This document shows, in pieces, positions 33,886 through 42,233 of a DNA stretch of 64,000 nt; the first letter of the stretch is position 1; each line of letters opens with the position of its first letter. This DNA comes from Streptomyces sp. ISL-98 (GTDB taxonomy: Bacteria > Actinomycetota > Actinomycetes > Streptomycetales > Streptomycetaceae), in the NCBI RefSeq assembly GCF_018614055.1, contig NZ_JAGGPB010000027.1:1-64000 (forward strand), in the 5' to 3' direction. A program made the translations under genes and the position numbers. The notes beneath the pieces are model-generated. The model was not told the DNA's origin, did no database searches, and saw only the letters and a list, made by a program, of their open reading frames with translations.

Positions 33886-34868
33886 TGTGCGCTCCCAGCG
33901 GAGGAGGAGTTGGTGGCCAGCAGGTCGGCCAGCGCGTGCACCGCCCGCAGCGTCGGTACGGACGTGCCTGTGAGGCCGGCCAGTTCGACGACGGCGGCGA
34001 GCAGCACGTCGAGTTCGAGGGGTTTGCCCTTCTCCAGGTCCTGGAGCGTGGACGTCTTGTGGTCGCCGACCCGCTCCGCGCCCGCGATGCGCCGCTCCAC
34101 GGAAATCCCGGGGCGGCAGCCGACGGCGGCCGCCACCTCCAGCGTCTCGCGCATCATCGACTCGACGAGCGAGCGGGTGTCCGGGTGGCGGCAGATCTGG
34201 CCCATGGTGGCTCTGGCGAGCGCGCTGATGGGGTTGAACGAGATGTTGCCGAGCAGCTTGATCCAGATGTCGTTGCGCAAATCCGGTTCGACCGGGCACT
34301 TGAGCCCGCCCGCCCGCATGGCCTCGCTGAAGTCGAGGCAGCGCTGCGACACGTCACGGCCGGGCTCGCCGATCGAGAAGCGGGTGCCCTCCAGGTGTCG
34401 TACGACACCGGGTGCCTCCAGCTCGGTGGCGGCGTAGACGACGCATCCGATGGCGCGCGCCGGCGGCAGGGTCGCGCTGACCGCGCCCGCCGGGTCGACG
34501 CTCTCGATGCGGCGGCCGGCGTACGGGCCGGGCAGGCCGTGGAAGTACCACCAGGGGATGCCGTTCTGGGCGGCGATCACCGCCGTACGGCCGTGCAGGA
34601 GCGGGTGCACCAACGGGCCCGATGCCGCATAGGAGTTGGCCTTCAGGCCGAGGAAGACATAGTCGACGGGCCCGACCTCGGCCGGGTCGTCGGTCGCGGC
34701 GGGCCGTGCGGTGAAGTCGCCGCGCGGGCTGAGCACCCGTACGCCGCTCCGGCGCATCGCGGCCAGGTGCGGGCCGCGGGCAATGAGATGGACCTCGGCG
34801 CCCGCGCGGTGGAGCGCGGCCCCGACATACGCGCCGATGGCTCCGGCGCCGACAACTGCGACTTTCAC
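33882..34868 (-). CDS. panE: ketopantoate reductase family protein (PanE/ApbA)
   Basis: A 328-aa NADP-dependent reductase. The Rossmann loop is VAVVGAGAIGAYVGAAL at the N terminus, followed by LGLKANSY and the C-terminal family block PDLRNDIWIKLLGNISFNPI with the catalytic Lys region. It leads the formate dehydrogenase operon and overlaps the next gene by four bases. Given that context it may reduce a substrate other than ketopantoate (inference). Its promoter region carries an operator-like word shared with the GntR gene. Confidence 0.85.
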   Translation of the reverse strand: MKVAVVGAGAIGAYVGAALHRAGAEVHLIARGPHLAAMRRSGVRVLSPRGDFTARPAATDDPAEVGPVDYVFLGLKANSYAASGPLVHPLLHGRTAVIAAQNGIPWWYFHGLPGPYAGRRIESVDPAGAVSATLPPARAIGCVVYAATELEAPGVVRHLEGTRFSIGEPGRDVSQRCLDFSEAMRAGGLKCPVEPDLRNDIWIKLLGNISFNPISALARATMGQICRHPDTRSLVESMMRETLEVAAAVGCRPGISVERRIAGAERVGDHKTSTLQDLEKGKPLELDVLLAAVVELAGLTGTSVPTLRAVHALADLLATNSSSAGSAQ

Positions 34869-34931
34869 GGGGCTCTCCGATCGGTTGAGGGACCGAGCGA
34901 GGGGGAGCAGGAAGGGTCGAGATTGAGTCGA

Positions 34932-34951
34932 CAGAATATTGTCTACAGTAT
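34932..34951. promoter_or_regulatory. candidate GntR operator upstream of panE-fdh
   Basis: The minus-strand word ACTGTAGACAATA (34937-34949) recurs as ACTGTAGACGATA at 36133-36145 upstream of the GntR gene. The GTCTAC core fits FadR/FCD-type GntR sites. It sits between the divergent panE and KAS III genes and could control both. Confidence 0.5.
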
Positions 34952-35096
34952 GCCTTTGTGGCGGTCAAGGTCGCCGTCGGCAGGAAGCTCCAAAGACTGA
35001 GGGGCGAATCCTGTCGGTTCACGTGCCCTCGTACCAGTGAGTCGCAAAGAAGACTGGGCCGTTCCGACTGTTCGCAAATGAAAGGTGGAACCGCAC

Positions 35097-36044
35097 ATGG
35101 CCGGCTCACGTGTCGTCGCGCTCGGGCACTATCAACCTGCCAAGGTGCTCACCAACGACGATCTGGCGGCCATGGTCGACACCAGCGACGAGTGGATCAC
35201 CAGCCGGGTCGGCATCAGGACCCGCCATGTCGCCGGCCCCGACGAGCCCGTCGACGAGCTGGCCGCCCACGCCGGCGCCAAGGCCCTCGCCGCCGCCGGC
35301 ATCGGACCCGCCGACATCGACCTCGTCCTCGTCGCCACCTCCACCGCGATCAACCGATCCCCGAACATGGCCGCCCGCGTCGCGGCCCGCCTCGGCATGA
35401 CCTCGCCCGCCGCGATGGACCTCAACGTCGTCTGCTCGGGCTTCACGCACGCACTCGCGACCGCCGACCACGCGGTACGGGCCGGATCCGCCAGCCGCGT
35501 CCTGGTCATCGGCGCCGACAAGATGGCCGAGATCGCCGACTGGACCGACCGTACGACCTGCGTCCTCGTCGGCGACGGCGCGGGCGCGGCGGTCGTCGAG
35601 GCGTGCGCGGAGGGCGAGGAGGCCGGTATCGGCCCGGTGCTGTGGGGTTCGGTGCCCGAGATGGGCCACGCCGTACGTATCGAGGGCACCCCGCCGCGCT
35701 TCGCTCAGGAGGGCCAGTCCGTCTACCGCTGGGCCACGACCCAGCTGCCGCCCATCGCGCGCAAGGTGTGCGAGCGGGCCGGGGTGACGCCGGAGGAGCT
35801 GGCGGCGGTCGTCCTGCACCAGGCGAACCTGCGGATCATCGAGCCCGTCGCGCAGAAGATCGGCGCGGTGAACGCGGTGATCGCGCGCGACGTCGTCGAC
35901 TCGGGCAACACCTCGGCCGCGAGCATCCCGATGGCCCTGTCCAAGCTGGTCGAGCGCGGCGAGATCGAGTCCGGCGCTCCGGTGCTTCTGTTCGGCTTCG
36001 GCGGGAATCTCTCGTACGCCGGTCAGGTCATCCGCTGCCCGTGA
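35097..36044 (+). CDS. beta-ketoacyl-ACP synthase III-like enzyme
   Basis: A 315-aa FabH-fold condensing enzyme. The catalytic triad is visible: Cys in NVVCSGFTHAL, His in VVLHQANLRI, Asn in SGNTSAASIP; the C terminus GFGGNLSYAGQVI is typical. It differs from housekeeping FabH by standing alone without fatty-acid genes, divergent from the panE-fdh operon and beside a GntR regulator. A role in a special acyl-condensation step is inference. ATG 35097. Confidence 0.9.
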   Translation: MAGSRVVALGHYQPAKVLTNDDLAAMVDTSDEWITSRVGIRTRHVAGPDEPVDELAAHAGAKALAAAGIGPADIDLVLVATSTAINRSPNMAARVAARLGMTSPAAMDLNVVCSGFTHALATADHAVRAGSASRVLVIGADKMAEIADWTDRTTCVLVGDGAGAAVVEACAEGEEAGIGPVLWGSVPEMGHAVRIEGTPPRFAQEGQSVYRWATTQLPPIARKVCERAGVTPEELAAVVLHQANLRIIEPVAQKIGAVNAVIARDVVDSGNTSAASIPMALSKLVERGEIESGAPVLLFGFGGNLSYAGQVIRCP

Positions 36045-36080
36045 GGCCGTGAGGCCGTGAGGCCGTGAGCCGGTGAGGTT
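36041..36080 (+). repeat. 8-bp tandem repeat starting at the KAS III stop codon
   Basis: Five units of the form GTGAGGCC (the last two degenerate) begin with the gene's own TGA stop (36042-36044), so each later unit repeats the TGA. Comparable to the array at 12645. Confidence 0.9.
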
Positions 36081-36129
36081 CGCGCACGCGGCGTGACGAG
36101 GATCTCGGTATACCTCCTACCGAGATCGG

Positions 36130-36147
36130 TAGACTGTAGACGATAGC
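36130..36147. promoter_or_regulatory. candidate GntR autoregulatory operator
   Basis: GTAGACTGTAGACGATAG lies about 45 bases upstream of the GntR start and shares ACTGTAGAC-R-ATA with the site at 34932-34951. It also contains an internal direct repeat of GTAGAC. Confidence 0.5.
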
Positions 36148-36187
36148 CAATATCTGCTCGCCGTTGCTCGTCACGAGGGGGACCGCG

Positions 36188-36862
36188 ATGTTGTCCGCAG
36201 GACTGCCGCAAGGGACCGTGCCCAAGCTGGAGCGGCCGGGGCCACTCCGCGAGCGTGTGTACGAGGCGCTGCTCGAACTCATCACGACCCGCGCCCTGCG
36301 CCCCGGCCAGCACCTGGTCGAGAGCGAGCTCGCCGGGCACCTCGGGGTGTCCAGGCAGCCCGTACGGGAGGCGTTGCAGCGGCTCAACACCGAGGGATGG
36401 GTCGATCTGCGACCCGCGCAGGGCGCCTTCGTGCACGAGCCCACCGAGGAGGAGGCCGACCAGCTGCTCTCCGTACGTACGCTGCTGGAGGCGGAGGCCG
36501 CCAGACTGGCCGCCGCCAATGCGGGTTCTGCGGGGATCGCCGCGCTGGAGGCGGTGTGCGCCGCGGGCGAGCAGGCCGTGGCGGACGACGATGTGGATCT
36601 GGCCGTGTCACTCAACGCCCAATTCCACGCCAAGGTCATGGAGCTGGCGGGCAACGTCGTACTCGCCGAGCTTGCGGCGCAGGTCGGCCGACGGGTCCGC
36701 TGGTACTACACGCCGGTCGCCCGGCAGCGCGGCAAGCAGTCCTGGATCGAGCACCGCGCACTGATCGCCGCGATTTCCGACCGCGACGAGCAGCGCGCCA
36801 CGGAGATCATGCGGGCCCACACCGAGCACACCCGCACCACCTACCACCAGCGCCAGGCCTAG
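36188..36862 (+). CDS. GntR-family regulator, FadR/FCD subfamily
   Basis: A 224-aa protein with N-terminal wHTH (about 15-75; LRERVYEALLELITTRAL, then GHLGVSRQPVREALQRL) and an all-helical FCD effector domain with metal-binding-type residues (about 85-215; FHAKVMELAGN and EHRALIAAISDRD). ATG 36188 follows GGGGGA. Operator-like words ahead of it and between panE and the KAS III gene suggest autoregulation and control of both divergent units. The effector is unknown. Confidence 0.92.
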   Translation: MLSAGLPQGTVPKLERPGPLRERVYEALLELITTRALRPGQHLVESELAGHLGVSRQPVREALQRLNTEGWVDLRPAQGAFVHEPTEEEADQLLSVRTLLEAEAARLAAANAGSAGIAALEAVCAAGEQAVADDDVDLAVSLNAQFHAKVMELAGNVVLAELAAQVGRRVRWYYTPVARQRGKQSWIEHRALIAAISDRDEQRATEIMRAHTEHTRTTYHQRQA

Positions 36863-36940
36863 CTGAAATTTCAGCCGGGCGCAGGAGGTCCAGAGCAGGC
36901 CTCCCTTGCGGCCGCCTCCGACTCGATCATTTCTCTCGGC

Positions 36941-36966
36941 GATCGTGGTGATCGTGGTGATCGTGC
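36941..36966 (+). repeat. 9-bp tandem repeat in ROK upstream region
   Basis: Three units of GATCGTGGT (last one GATCGTGCG) occur in the spacer between the GntR and ROK genes. No role is evident. Confidence 0.8.
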
Positions 36967-37019
36967 GGGCCACGTGTGCCAACTCGGGCCGCGATGCTGC
37001 CCGTTCGGCAAGGAACCGG

Positions 37020-37097
37020 CTTTGTCCTCGGTGTGGAGAAAGTTGTAGTGGATTCCTGCGCAACTTCTTCCCACTCCCGGCAGCCGCTGCTACGTTC
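37020..37097 (+). promoter_or_regulatory. promoter block of ROK/sugar transporter unit, shared with 44668
   Basis: CTTTGTCCT, then a GG-containing spacer, AAAGTT (37039-37044), a second half AACTT (37062-37066) and GCTAC at 37089. The block at 44668-44745 shows the same words with identical spacing (10 bases TGTCCT to AAAGTT, 50 bases AAAGTT to GCTAC). The common sequence is likely the operator of the ROK protein plus promoter. Confidence 0.6.
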
Positions 37098-37146
37098 CCC
37101 TCCAAAGCCCGTCAGAGAGAACGGCCTATGAGGCAGGGAGGGGCAC

Positions 37147-38337
37147 GTGAGACGGATGACGGCTCGACCCGCGAACGCGCACCAGGCGCGACTGCTCCGC
37201 CTGCTGCGTGACGGCGGTCCCAACTCCCGTGCCCAGCTTGGTGACCTGGTCGATCTCTCCCGCTCGAAGCTCGCGGTCGAGGTCGACCGGCTGCTCGAAA
37301 CCGGGCTTGTCGTGGCCGACGGCCTCGCCGCCTCGCGCGGCGGCCGCCGGTCGCACAACATCCGGCTCGCGCCCGAACTGCGCTTCCTCGGCATCGACAT
37401 CGGGGCGACCTCGATCGATGTGGCCGTCACCAACGCGGAGTTGGAGGTACTCGGCCACCTCAACCACCCCATGGACGTACGGGAGGGGCCGGTCGCCGTC
37501 TTCGAGCAGGCACTCGCCATGGCCGCCAAGCTCAGGGCATCCGGACTCGCCGAAGGCTTCGACGGCGCGGGCATCGGCGTGCCGGGTCCCGTCCGCTTCC
37601 CCGAGGGAGTGCCGGTCGCGCCGCCGATCATGCCCGGCTGGGACGGCTTTCCCGTACGCGAAGCACTCAGCCAGGAACTCGGCTGCCCCGTCATGGTCGA
37701 CAACGACGTCAACCTGATGGCAACGGGGGAGCAGCACGCCGGCGTCGCACGCTCCGTGGGCGATTTCCTCTGCGTCAAGATCGGCACCGGTATCGGTTGC
37801 GGCATCGTCGTCGGCGGCGAGGTCTACCGAGGCACGACGGGCAGCGCGGGCGACATAGGCCACATCCAGGTGGAACCGGAAGGCCGCGCCTGCGCCTGCG
37901 GCAACCGGGGCTGCCTGGAAGCCCACTTCAGCGGCGCCGCGCTTGCCCGCGACGCCGAGGAAGCGGCCCGCTCCGGCCAGTCGGCCGAACTCGCTGCGCG
38001 GCTCGAAGCCGCGGGACGGCTCACGGCCGCCGACGTCGCCGCGGCCGCGGCAGCGGGCGACGCCACCTCGCTGGCCCTCATCCGCGAGGGCGGCAACCGC
38101 GTCGGCCAGGTCATCGCCGGACTCGTCAGCTTCTTCAACCCCGGGCTCGTGGTGATCGGCGGCGGGGTGACCGGCCTCGGCCACACCCTGCTCGCCAGCG
38201 TCCGCACCCAGGTCTACCGTCAGTCGCTGCCCCTGGCGACCGGCAATCTGCCCATAGTCCTGGGCGAGTTGGGCCCTGCCGCCGGCGTGATCGGCGCGGC
38301 CAGACTCATCAGTGACCACCTGTTCTCGCCTGCCTGA
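37147..38337 (+). CDS. ROK-family transcriptional regulator
   Basis: A 396-aa protein with N-terminal winged HTH (about 10-70; ARLLRLLRDGGPNSRAQLGD) and a ROK sugar-kinase-like domain (about 80-390). The ATP-site start LGIDIGATSIDVAV and the zinc-binding ROK signature CACGNRGCLEAH are present, with EPEG before it, as in NagC/XylR-type repressors. The start is GTG 37147 with GGGAGG upstream. It heads the sugar importer operon and probably represses it until a sugar binds. Confidence 0.93.
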   Translation: MRRMTARPANAHQARLLRLLRDGGPNSRAQLGDLVDLSRSKLAVEVDRLLETGLVVADGLAASRGGRRSHNIRLAPELRFLGIDIGATSIDVAVTNAELEVLGHLNHPMDVREGPVAVFEQALAMAAKLRASGLAEGFDGAGIGVPGPVRFPEGVPVAPPIMPGWDGFPVREALSQELGCPVMVDNDVNLMATGEQHAGVARSVGDFLCVKIGTGIGCGIVVGGEVYRGTTGSAGDIGHIQVEPEGRACACGNRGCLEAHFSGAALARDAEEAARSGQSAELAARLEAAGRLTAADVAAAAAAGDATSLALIREGGNRVGQVIAGLVSFFNPGLVVIGGGVTGLGHTLLASVRTQVYRQSLPLATGNLPIVLGELGPAAGVIGAARLISDHLFSPA

Positions 38338-38487
38338 TCCCGGCCGACGCGCACGACCTAAAGCTACAGCTACAGCCGGCCGGCCACTACAGCTGCACCA
38401 TCACGGCACATCGCCACTGCTTCGCCCTGCCCTGCCTGCTTGTCCCTGCTCGCTCACCGGCCGCCGCCCCAGCCGAGGGGAACCGTC

Positions 38488-40029
38488 ATGGCACCAACGC
38501 AAGCCGATCCACCCCTACCTGCACCCCTTCTTACGATGTCCGGCATCACCAAGTCGTTCCCCGGCGTCCGTGCCCTCGACGGCGTGGACCTGGAGGTCCT
38601 CGCGGGCGAGGTCCACTGCCTGCTCGGCCAGAACGGCGCCGGAAAGTCCACCCTCATCAAGGTCCTCGCGGGCGTGCACCAGCCCGACGGCGGAGAGATC
38701 ACCTGGCAGGGCGCAGTGGTCACCCTCAAGTCGCCCATCGCCGCCATGCGCCTCGGCATCGCCACCATCTACCAGGAACTCGACCTGGTGAAAGGCCTGT
38801 CGGTCGCCGAGAACATCTTCCTCGGCCACGAGCCGACCACCGCGGGCTTTGTCGTACGCGGCAGGGCGGCCCGCGCCTCCGCCGCCGCCCTGCTCAAACG
38901 GCTCGGCCACCCCGAGATCGACTCCGGCAGCCTCGTCGGGTCGCTCTCCGCCGCCCAGCAGCAGATCGTCTCCATGGCCCGCGCCCTCTCCCACGACGTA
39001 CGCCTCATCGTGATGGACGAGCCGTCCGCCGCCCTCGATCCCGACGAGGTCGACAACCTCTTCCGTATCGTCGCCGGACTCACCGCGGACGGCGTCGCCG
39101 TCGTCTACATCTCCCACCGGCTCGAAGAGATCCGCCGCATCGGCGACCGCGTGACCGTGCTCAAGGACGGCCGCGCCGTGGCGGTCGGGCTGCCCGCGAA
39201 GAGCACCCCGACGCGCGAGGTCGTCGCCCTGATGACCGGTCGCGATGTGGAGTACGTCTTCCCCGAACGAATCGCGGGCGGACCCCCGGCCGCCGAGCCC
39301 GTACTACGGGTCGAAGGGCTGGCCAGGGACGGCGAGTTCGAGGCCCTCGACCTCGATGTCCGCCCCGGCGAAATCGTCGGCCTCGCCGGTCTCGTCGGCT
39401 CCGGACGCTCCGAAGTGCTGGAGACGATCTACGGGGCGCGCAAACCCAGCGCCGGGCGCGTACTCGTCGAAGGGCGCCCCCTGCGCCCCGGCAGCGTCCG
39501 CGCCGCGGTCCGCGCCGGCATCGGACTCGCCCCCGAGGAACGCAAGGCCCAGGGCCTGCTCATGCTCGAATCCGTCACCCGCAATGTGTCCGTATCGACC
39601 CTGTCCCGCTTCTCGCGCGGCGGCTGGCTCGACCGTACGGCCGAACGCAGGGCGGCCCAGAAAGCCACCCGCGAACTGTCCCTGCGCCCCGACAACCCCG
39701 ACGCCCGCATCCGCACCCTGTCCGGCGGCAACCAGCAGAAAGCCGTCCTGGCCCGCTGGCTGCTGCGCGGCTGCCGCGTCCTGCTGCTGGACGAGCCGAC
39801 GCGCGGCGTCGACGTCGGGGCGCGCGCCGAGCTGTACGCCGTGATCCGCAGGCTGGCCGACGAAGGCCTGGCCGTACTCCTCGTATCCAGCGAAGTCCCG
39901 GAAGTCCTGGGCCTCGCCGACCGGGTGCTGGTGCTCAGGGAGGGGCGCGTCGTACACGCCGCGCCCGCCCGGGAACTCGACGAGCACCGCGTCCTCGACC
40001 TCGTGATGGAAGGGAGCCCGACGCCATGA
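38488..40029 (+). CDS. sugar ABC transporter ATP-binding protein, RbsA-like
   Basis: A 513-aa protein with two ABC modules. The first has Walker A GQNGAGKSTL near residue 48 and Walker B LIVMDEPSAALD. The second (from about 270) has a degenerate P-loop GLVGSGRSEV and signature LSGGNQQKAV, with VLLLDEPTRGVDVG, exactly the pattern of ribose/xylose/galactose importers. ATG 38488 after GAGGGG. It overlaps the permease start (ATGA). Confidence 0.93.
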   Translation: MAPTQADPPLPAPLLTMSGITKSFPGVRALDGVDLEVLAGEVHCLLGQNGAGKSTLIKVLAGVHQPDGGEITWQGAVVTLKSPIAAMRLGIATIYQELDLVKGLSVAENIFLGHEPTTAGFVVRGRAARASAAALLKRLGHPEIDSGSLVGSLSAAQQQIVSMARALSHDVRLIVMDEPSAALDPDEVDNLFRIVAGLTADGVAVVYISHRLEEIRRIGDRVTVLKDGRAVAVGLPAKSTPTREVVALMTGRDVEYVFPERIAGGPPAAEPVLRVEGLARDGEFEALDLDVRPGEIVGLAGLVGSGRSEVLETIYGARKPSAGRVLVEGRPLRPGSVRAAVRAGIGLAPEERKAQGLLMLESVTRNVSVSTLSRFSRGGWLDRTAERRAAQKATRELSLRPDNPDARIRTLSGGNQQKAVLARWLLRGCRVLLLDEPTRGVDVGARAELYAVIRRLADEGLAVLLVSSEVPEVLGLADRVLVLREGRVVHAAPARELDEHRVLDLVMEGSPTP

Positions 40030-41063
40030 CGCAGCCTGCCTCGCCGGCGCAACAGCAGCAGGACGGACCGGTCGTCACCACCAAGACGCCAGCGGCGCAG
40101 TCGGCCTGGCGCGCGCTCGGGCTGCGCCTCGACGTACGCAACCTGTCGCTCCTCGGCGTACTCGCGGTCCTCGTCGCGGTCGGCGGTTTCACCAAGCCCG
40201 AGCAGTTCCTGGACAGCAGCAACCTCCAGCTCGTCCTCACCCAGGCCTCCGTCATCGGCGTCGTCACCGTCGGCATGACCTTCGTCATCACCAGCGGCGG
40301 CATCGACCTCTCGGTGGGTGCGATCGTGGCGCTCGCCTCGGTGTGGGCGACGACGCTCGCGACCCAGGAGTACGGCTTCGCCGGCATCCTCTTCACGGCG
40401 GTGATCGTGGGCCTGGCCTGCGGACTCGTCAACGGGCTGCTCATCGCGTACGGCGGGATGGTGCCGTTCATCGCGACGCTCGCCATGCTGGCATCGGCCC
40501 GCGGACTCGCCCTCCAGATCACCGACGGCAAGACGCAGATCGTGACCGTCGAGCCGGTACTCGACCTCGGCATCCCGGACGCGTACGTCCTCGGCATCCC
40601 ACCGCTCGTCCTCGTCTTCGCGGTGGTCACCGTCGTGGGCTGGCTTTTGCTCAACCGCACCACCTTCGGGCGGCGCACGGTCGCGGTCGGCGGCAACGCG
40701 GAGGCGGCCAGGCTCGCCGGTATCGACGTACGGCGCCAGCGCCTGTACCTCTACCTGCTGTCCGGACTGTGCTGCGGCATCGCGGCCTTCCTGCTGATCA
40801 TCCTGTCCGGCTCAGGACAGAACACCAACGGGAATCTGTACGAACTCGACGCCATCGCCGCCGCGATCATCGGCGGCACGCTGCTCAGCGGTGGGCGGGG
40901 CACGATCGTCGGCTCCGTACTCGGCGTCCTCGTCTTCACCACGATCACCAACATCTTCGCGCTCAACAACCTGCAGAGCGACGTCCAGCAGATCGCCAAG
41001 GGCGCGATCATCGTCGCCGCCGTACTGGTCCAGCGCCGGACGGCGCGCGACGGCGAGGCCTGA
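40026..41063 (+). CDS. sugar ABC transporter permease, RbsC-like
   Basis: A 345-aa permease with 8-10 membrane segments, the family block TSGGIDLSVGAIVALAS, and LSGGRGTIVGSVLGVL near the C terminus. A hydrophilic N terminus of about 30 residues precedes the first segment. Start ATG 40026 overlaps the ATPase stop. Partner of the proteins at 38488 and 41137. Confidence 0.92.
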   Translation: MTQPASPAQQQQDGPVVTTKTPAAQSAWRALGLRLDVRNLSLLGVLAVLVAVGGFTKPEQFLDSSNLQLVLTQASVIGVVTVGMTFVITSGGIDLSVGAIVALASVWATTLATQEYGFAGILFTAVIVGLACGLVNGLLIAYGGMVPFIATLAMLASARGLALQITDGKTQIVTVEPVLDLGIPDAYVLGIPPLVLVFAVVTVVGWLLLNRTTFGRRTVAVGGNAEAARLAGIDVRRQRLYLYLLSGLCCGIAAFLLIILSGSGQNTNGNLYELDAIAAAIIGGTLLSGGRGTIVGSVLGVLVFTTITNIFALNNLQSDVQQIAKGAIIVAAVLVQRRTARDGEA

Positions 41064-41136
41064 TCACGCCCCTCCGCCTCCTCCCGCTCCTCCTCTCTCA
41101 CCGCCCGTACATCCCTGACCGAAGGGTTGAACAGCC

Positions 41137-42174
41137 ATGCCAGAAACCAGTCGCAGAGGACTGCTCTTCGGCACCGCGGCCGTGTCCGCGGGCGCCCTGC
41201 TCACCGCATGCACCAGCAATGAGCCCAAGAAGCAGGAGCCGGCGGCCAACAACGAGCCCGCTGCCGACGACAAGCCCGGCAAGAGGGTCACCATCGGTTT
41301 CGCGGGTCCGCAGGCCGACCACGGGTGGCTCAACGCCATCAACGAGAACGCCAAGTCGCGCGCCGAGAAGTACTCGGAGGTGACCCTGGAGATCACCGAG
41401 GGCTCGAACGACACCGCGGCGCAGATCGGCCAGGTCCAGACGCTGATCAACAAGAAGGTCGACGTACTGGTGATCCTGCCGGCCGACGGCAAGGCCCTCA
41501 CCCAGGTCGGCCTCCAGGCGATGAAGGCGGGCATCCCCGTCGTCAACCTGGACCGGATCTTCGCATCGCCGCAGGCCTACCGCTGCTGGATCGGCGGCGA
41601 CAACTACGGCATGGGGCTGAACGCCGGCAACTACATCGGTGAGCAGCTCAAGGACAAGCCGAACGCCAAGGTGGTGGAACTGGCAGGGCTCGACAACCTG
41701 GAGCTGACCAAGCAGCGCAGCCAGGGCTTCGCCGACGCCCTCAAGAACTACCCCAACATCAAGCGGGTCGCCCGCCAGGCCGCCGACTTCACCGTCGAGT
41801 CGGGCCAGGCCAAGATGGCCCAGCTGTTGCAGGCGCAGAAGAAGTTCGACGCGCTGTGGAACCACGACGACGACCAGGGTGTGGGTGCCCTGCGCGCCAT
41901 CCAGCAGGCCGGGCGCGACGACTTCCTGATGGTCGGCGGCGCGGGCGCCAAGGCCGCGATGGACGCCATCAAGGCGGACAACAGCGTGCTCAAGGCCACC
42001 GTCCTTTACCCGCCCACCATGGCTGCGTCCGCCATCGACCTGGCGCGCGCACTCGGCCAGGGCAAGGGCGTCAGCGGCATGTCCGAGCTGGAGATCCCGG
42101 CCTCGATCACCCTCTACTCGGCCGTCGTCACCAAGGACAACGTCGACGACTACCTGCCGACGGGCTTCAGCTGA
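41137..42174 (+). CDS. sugar-binding lipoprotein, RbsB-like
   Basis: A 345-aa periplasmic-binding-fold protein of the ribose/galactose class. The N-terminal signal has a twin-Arg start (TSRRGLLFG) and ends with a lipobox LLTAC, so it is probably a Tat- or Sec-exported lipoprotein. The core shows VLVILPADGKALTQ, GIPVVNLDR and WNHDDDQGVGAL. The ligand is unknown; linkage to inositol-phosphate synthase and 3-keto-sugar enzymes suggests a cyclitol or oxidised sugar. Confidence 0.92.
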   Translation: MPETSRRGLLFGTAAVSAGALLTACTSNEPKKQEPAANNEPAADDKPGKRVTIGFAGPQADHGWLNAINENAKSRAEKYSEVTLEITEGSNDTAAQIGQVQTLINKKVDVLVILPADGKALTQVGLQAMKAGIPVVNLDRIFASPQAYRCWIGGDNYGMGLNAGNYIGEQLKDKPNAKVVELAGLDNLELTKQRSQGFADALKNYPNIKRVARQAADFTVESGQAKMAQLLQAQKKFDALWNHDDDQGVGALRAIQQAGRDDFLMVGGAGAKAAMDAIKADNSVLKATVLYPPTMAASAIDLARALGQGKGVSGMSELEIPASITLYSAVVTKDNVDDYLPTGFS

Positions 42175-42233
42175 CCGGGCCCGCCCGCCTGCCCCCACCG
42201 AGCGAGTGACGAGTCCGACGAGGAGGAATCCGG

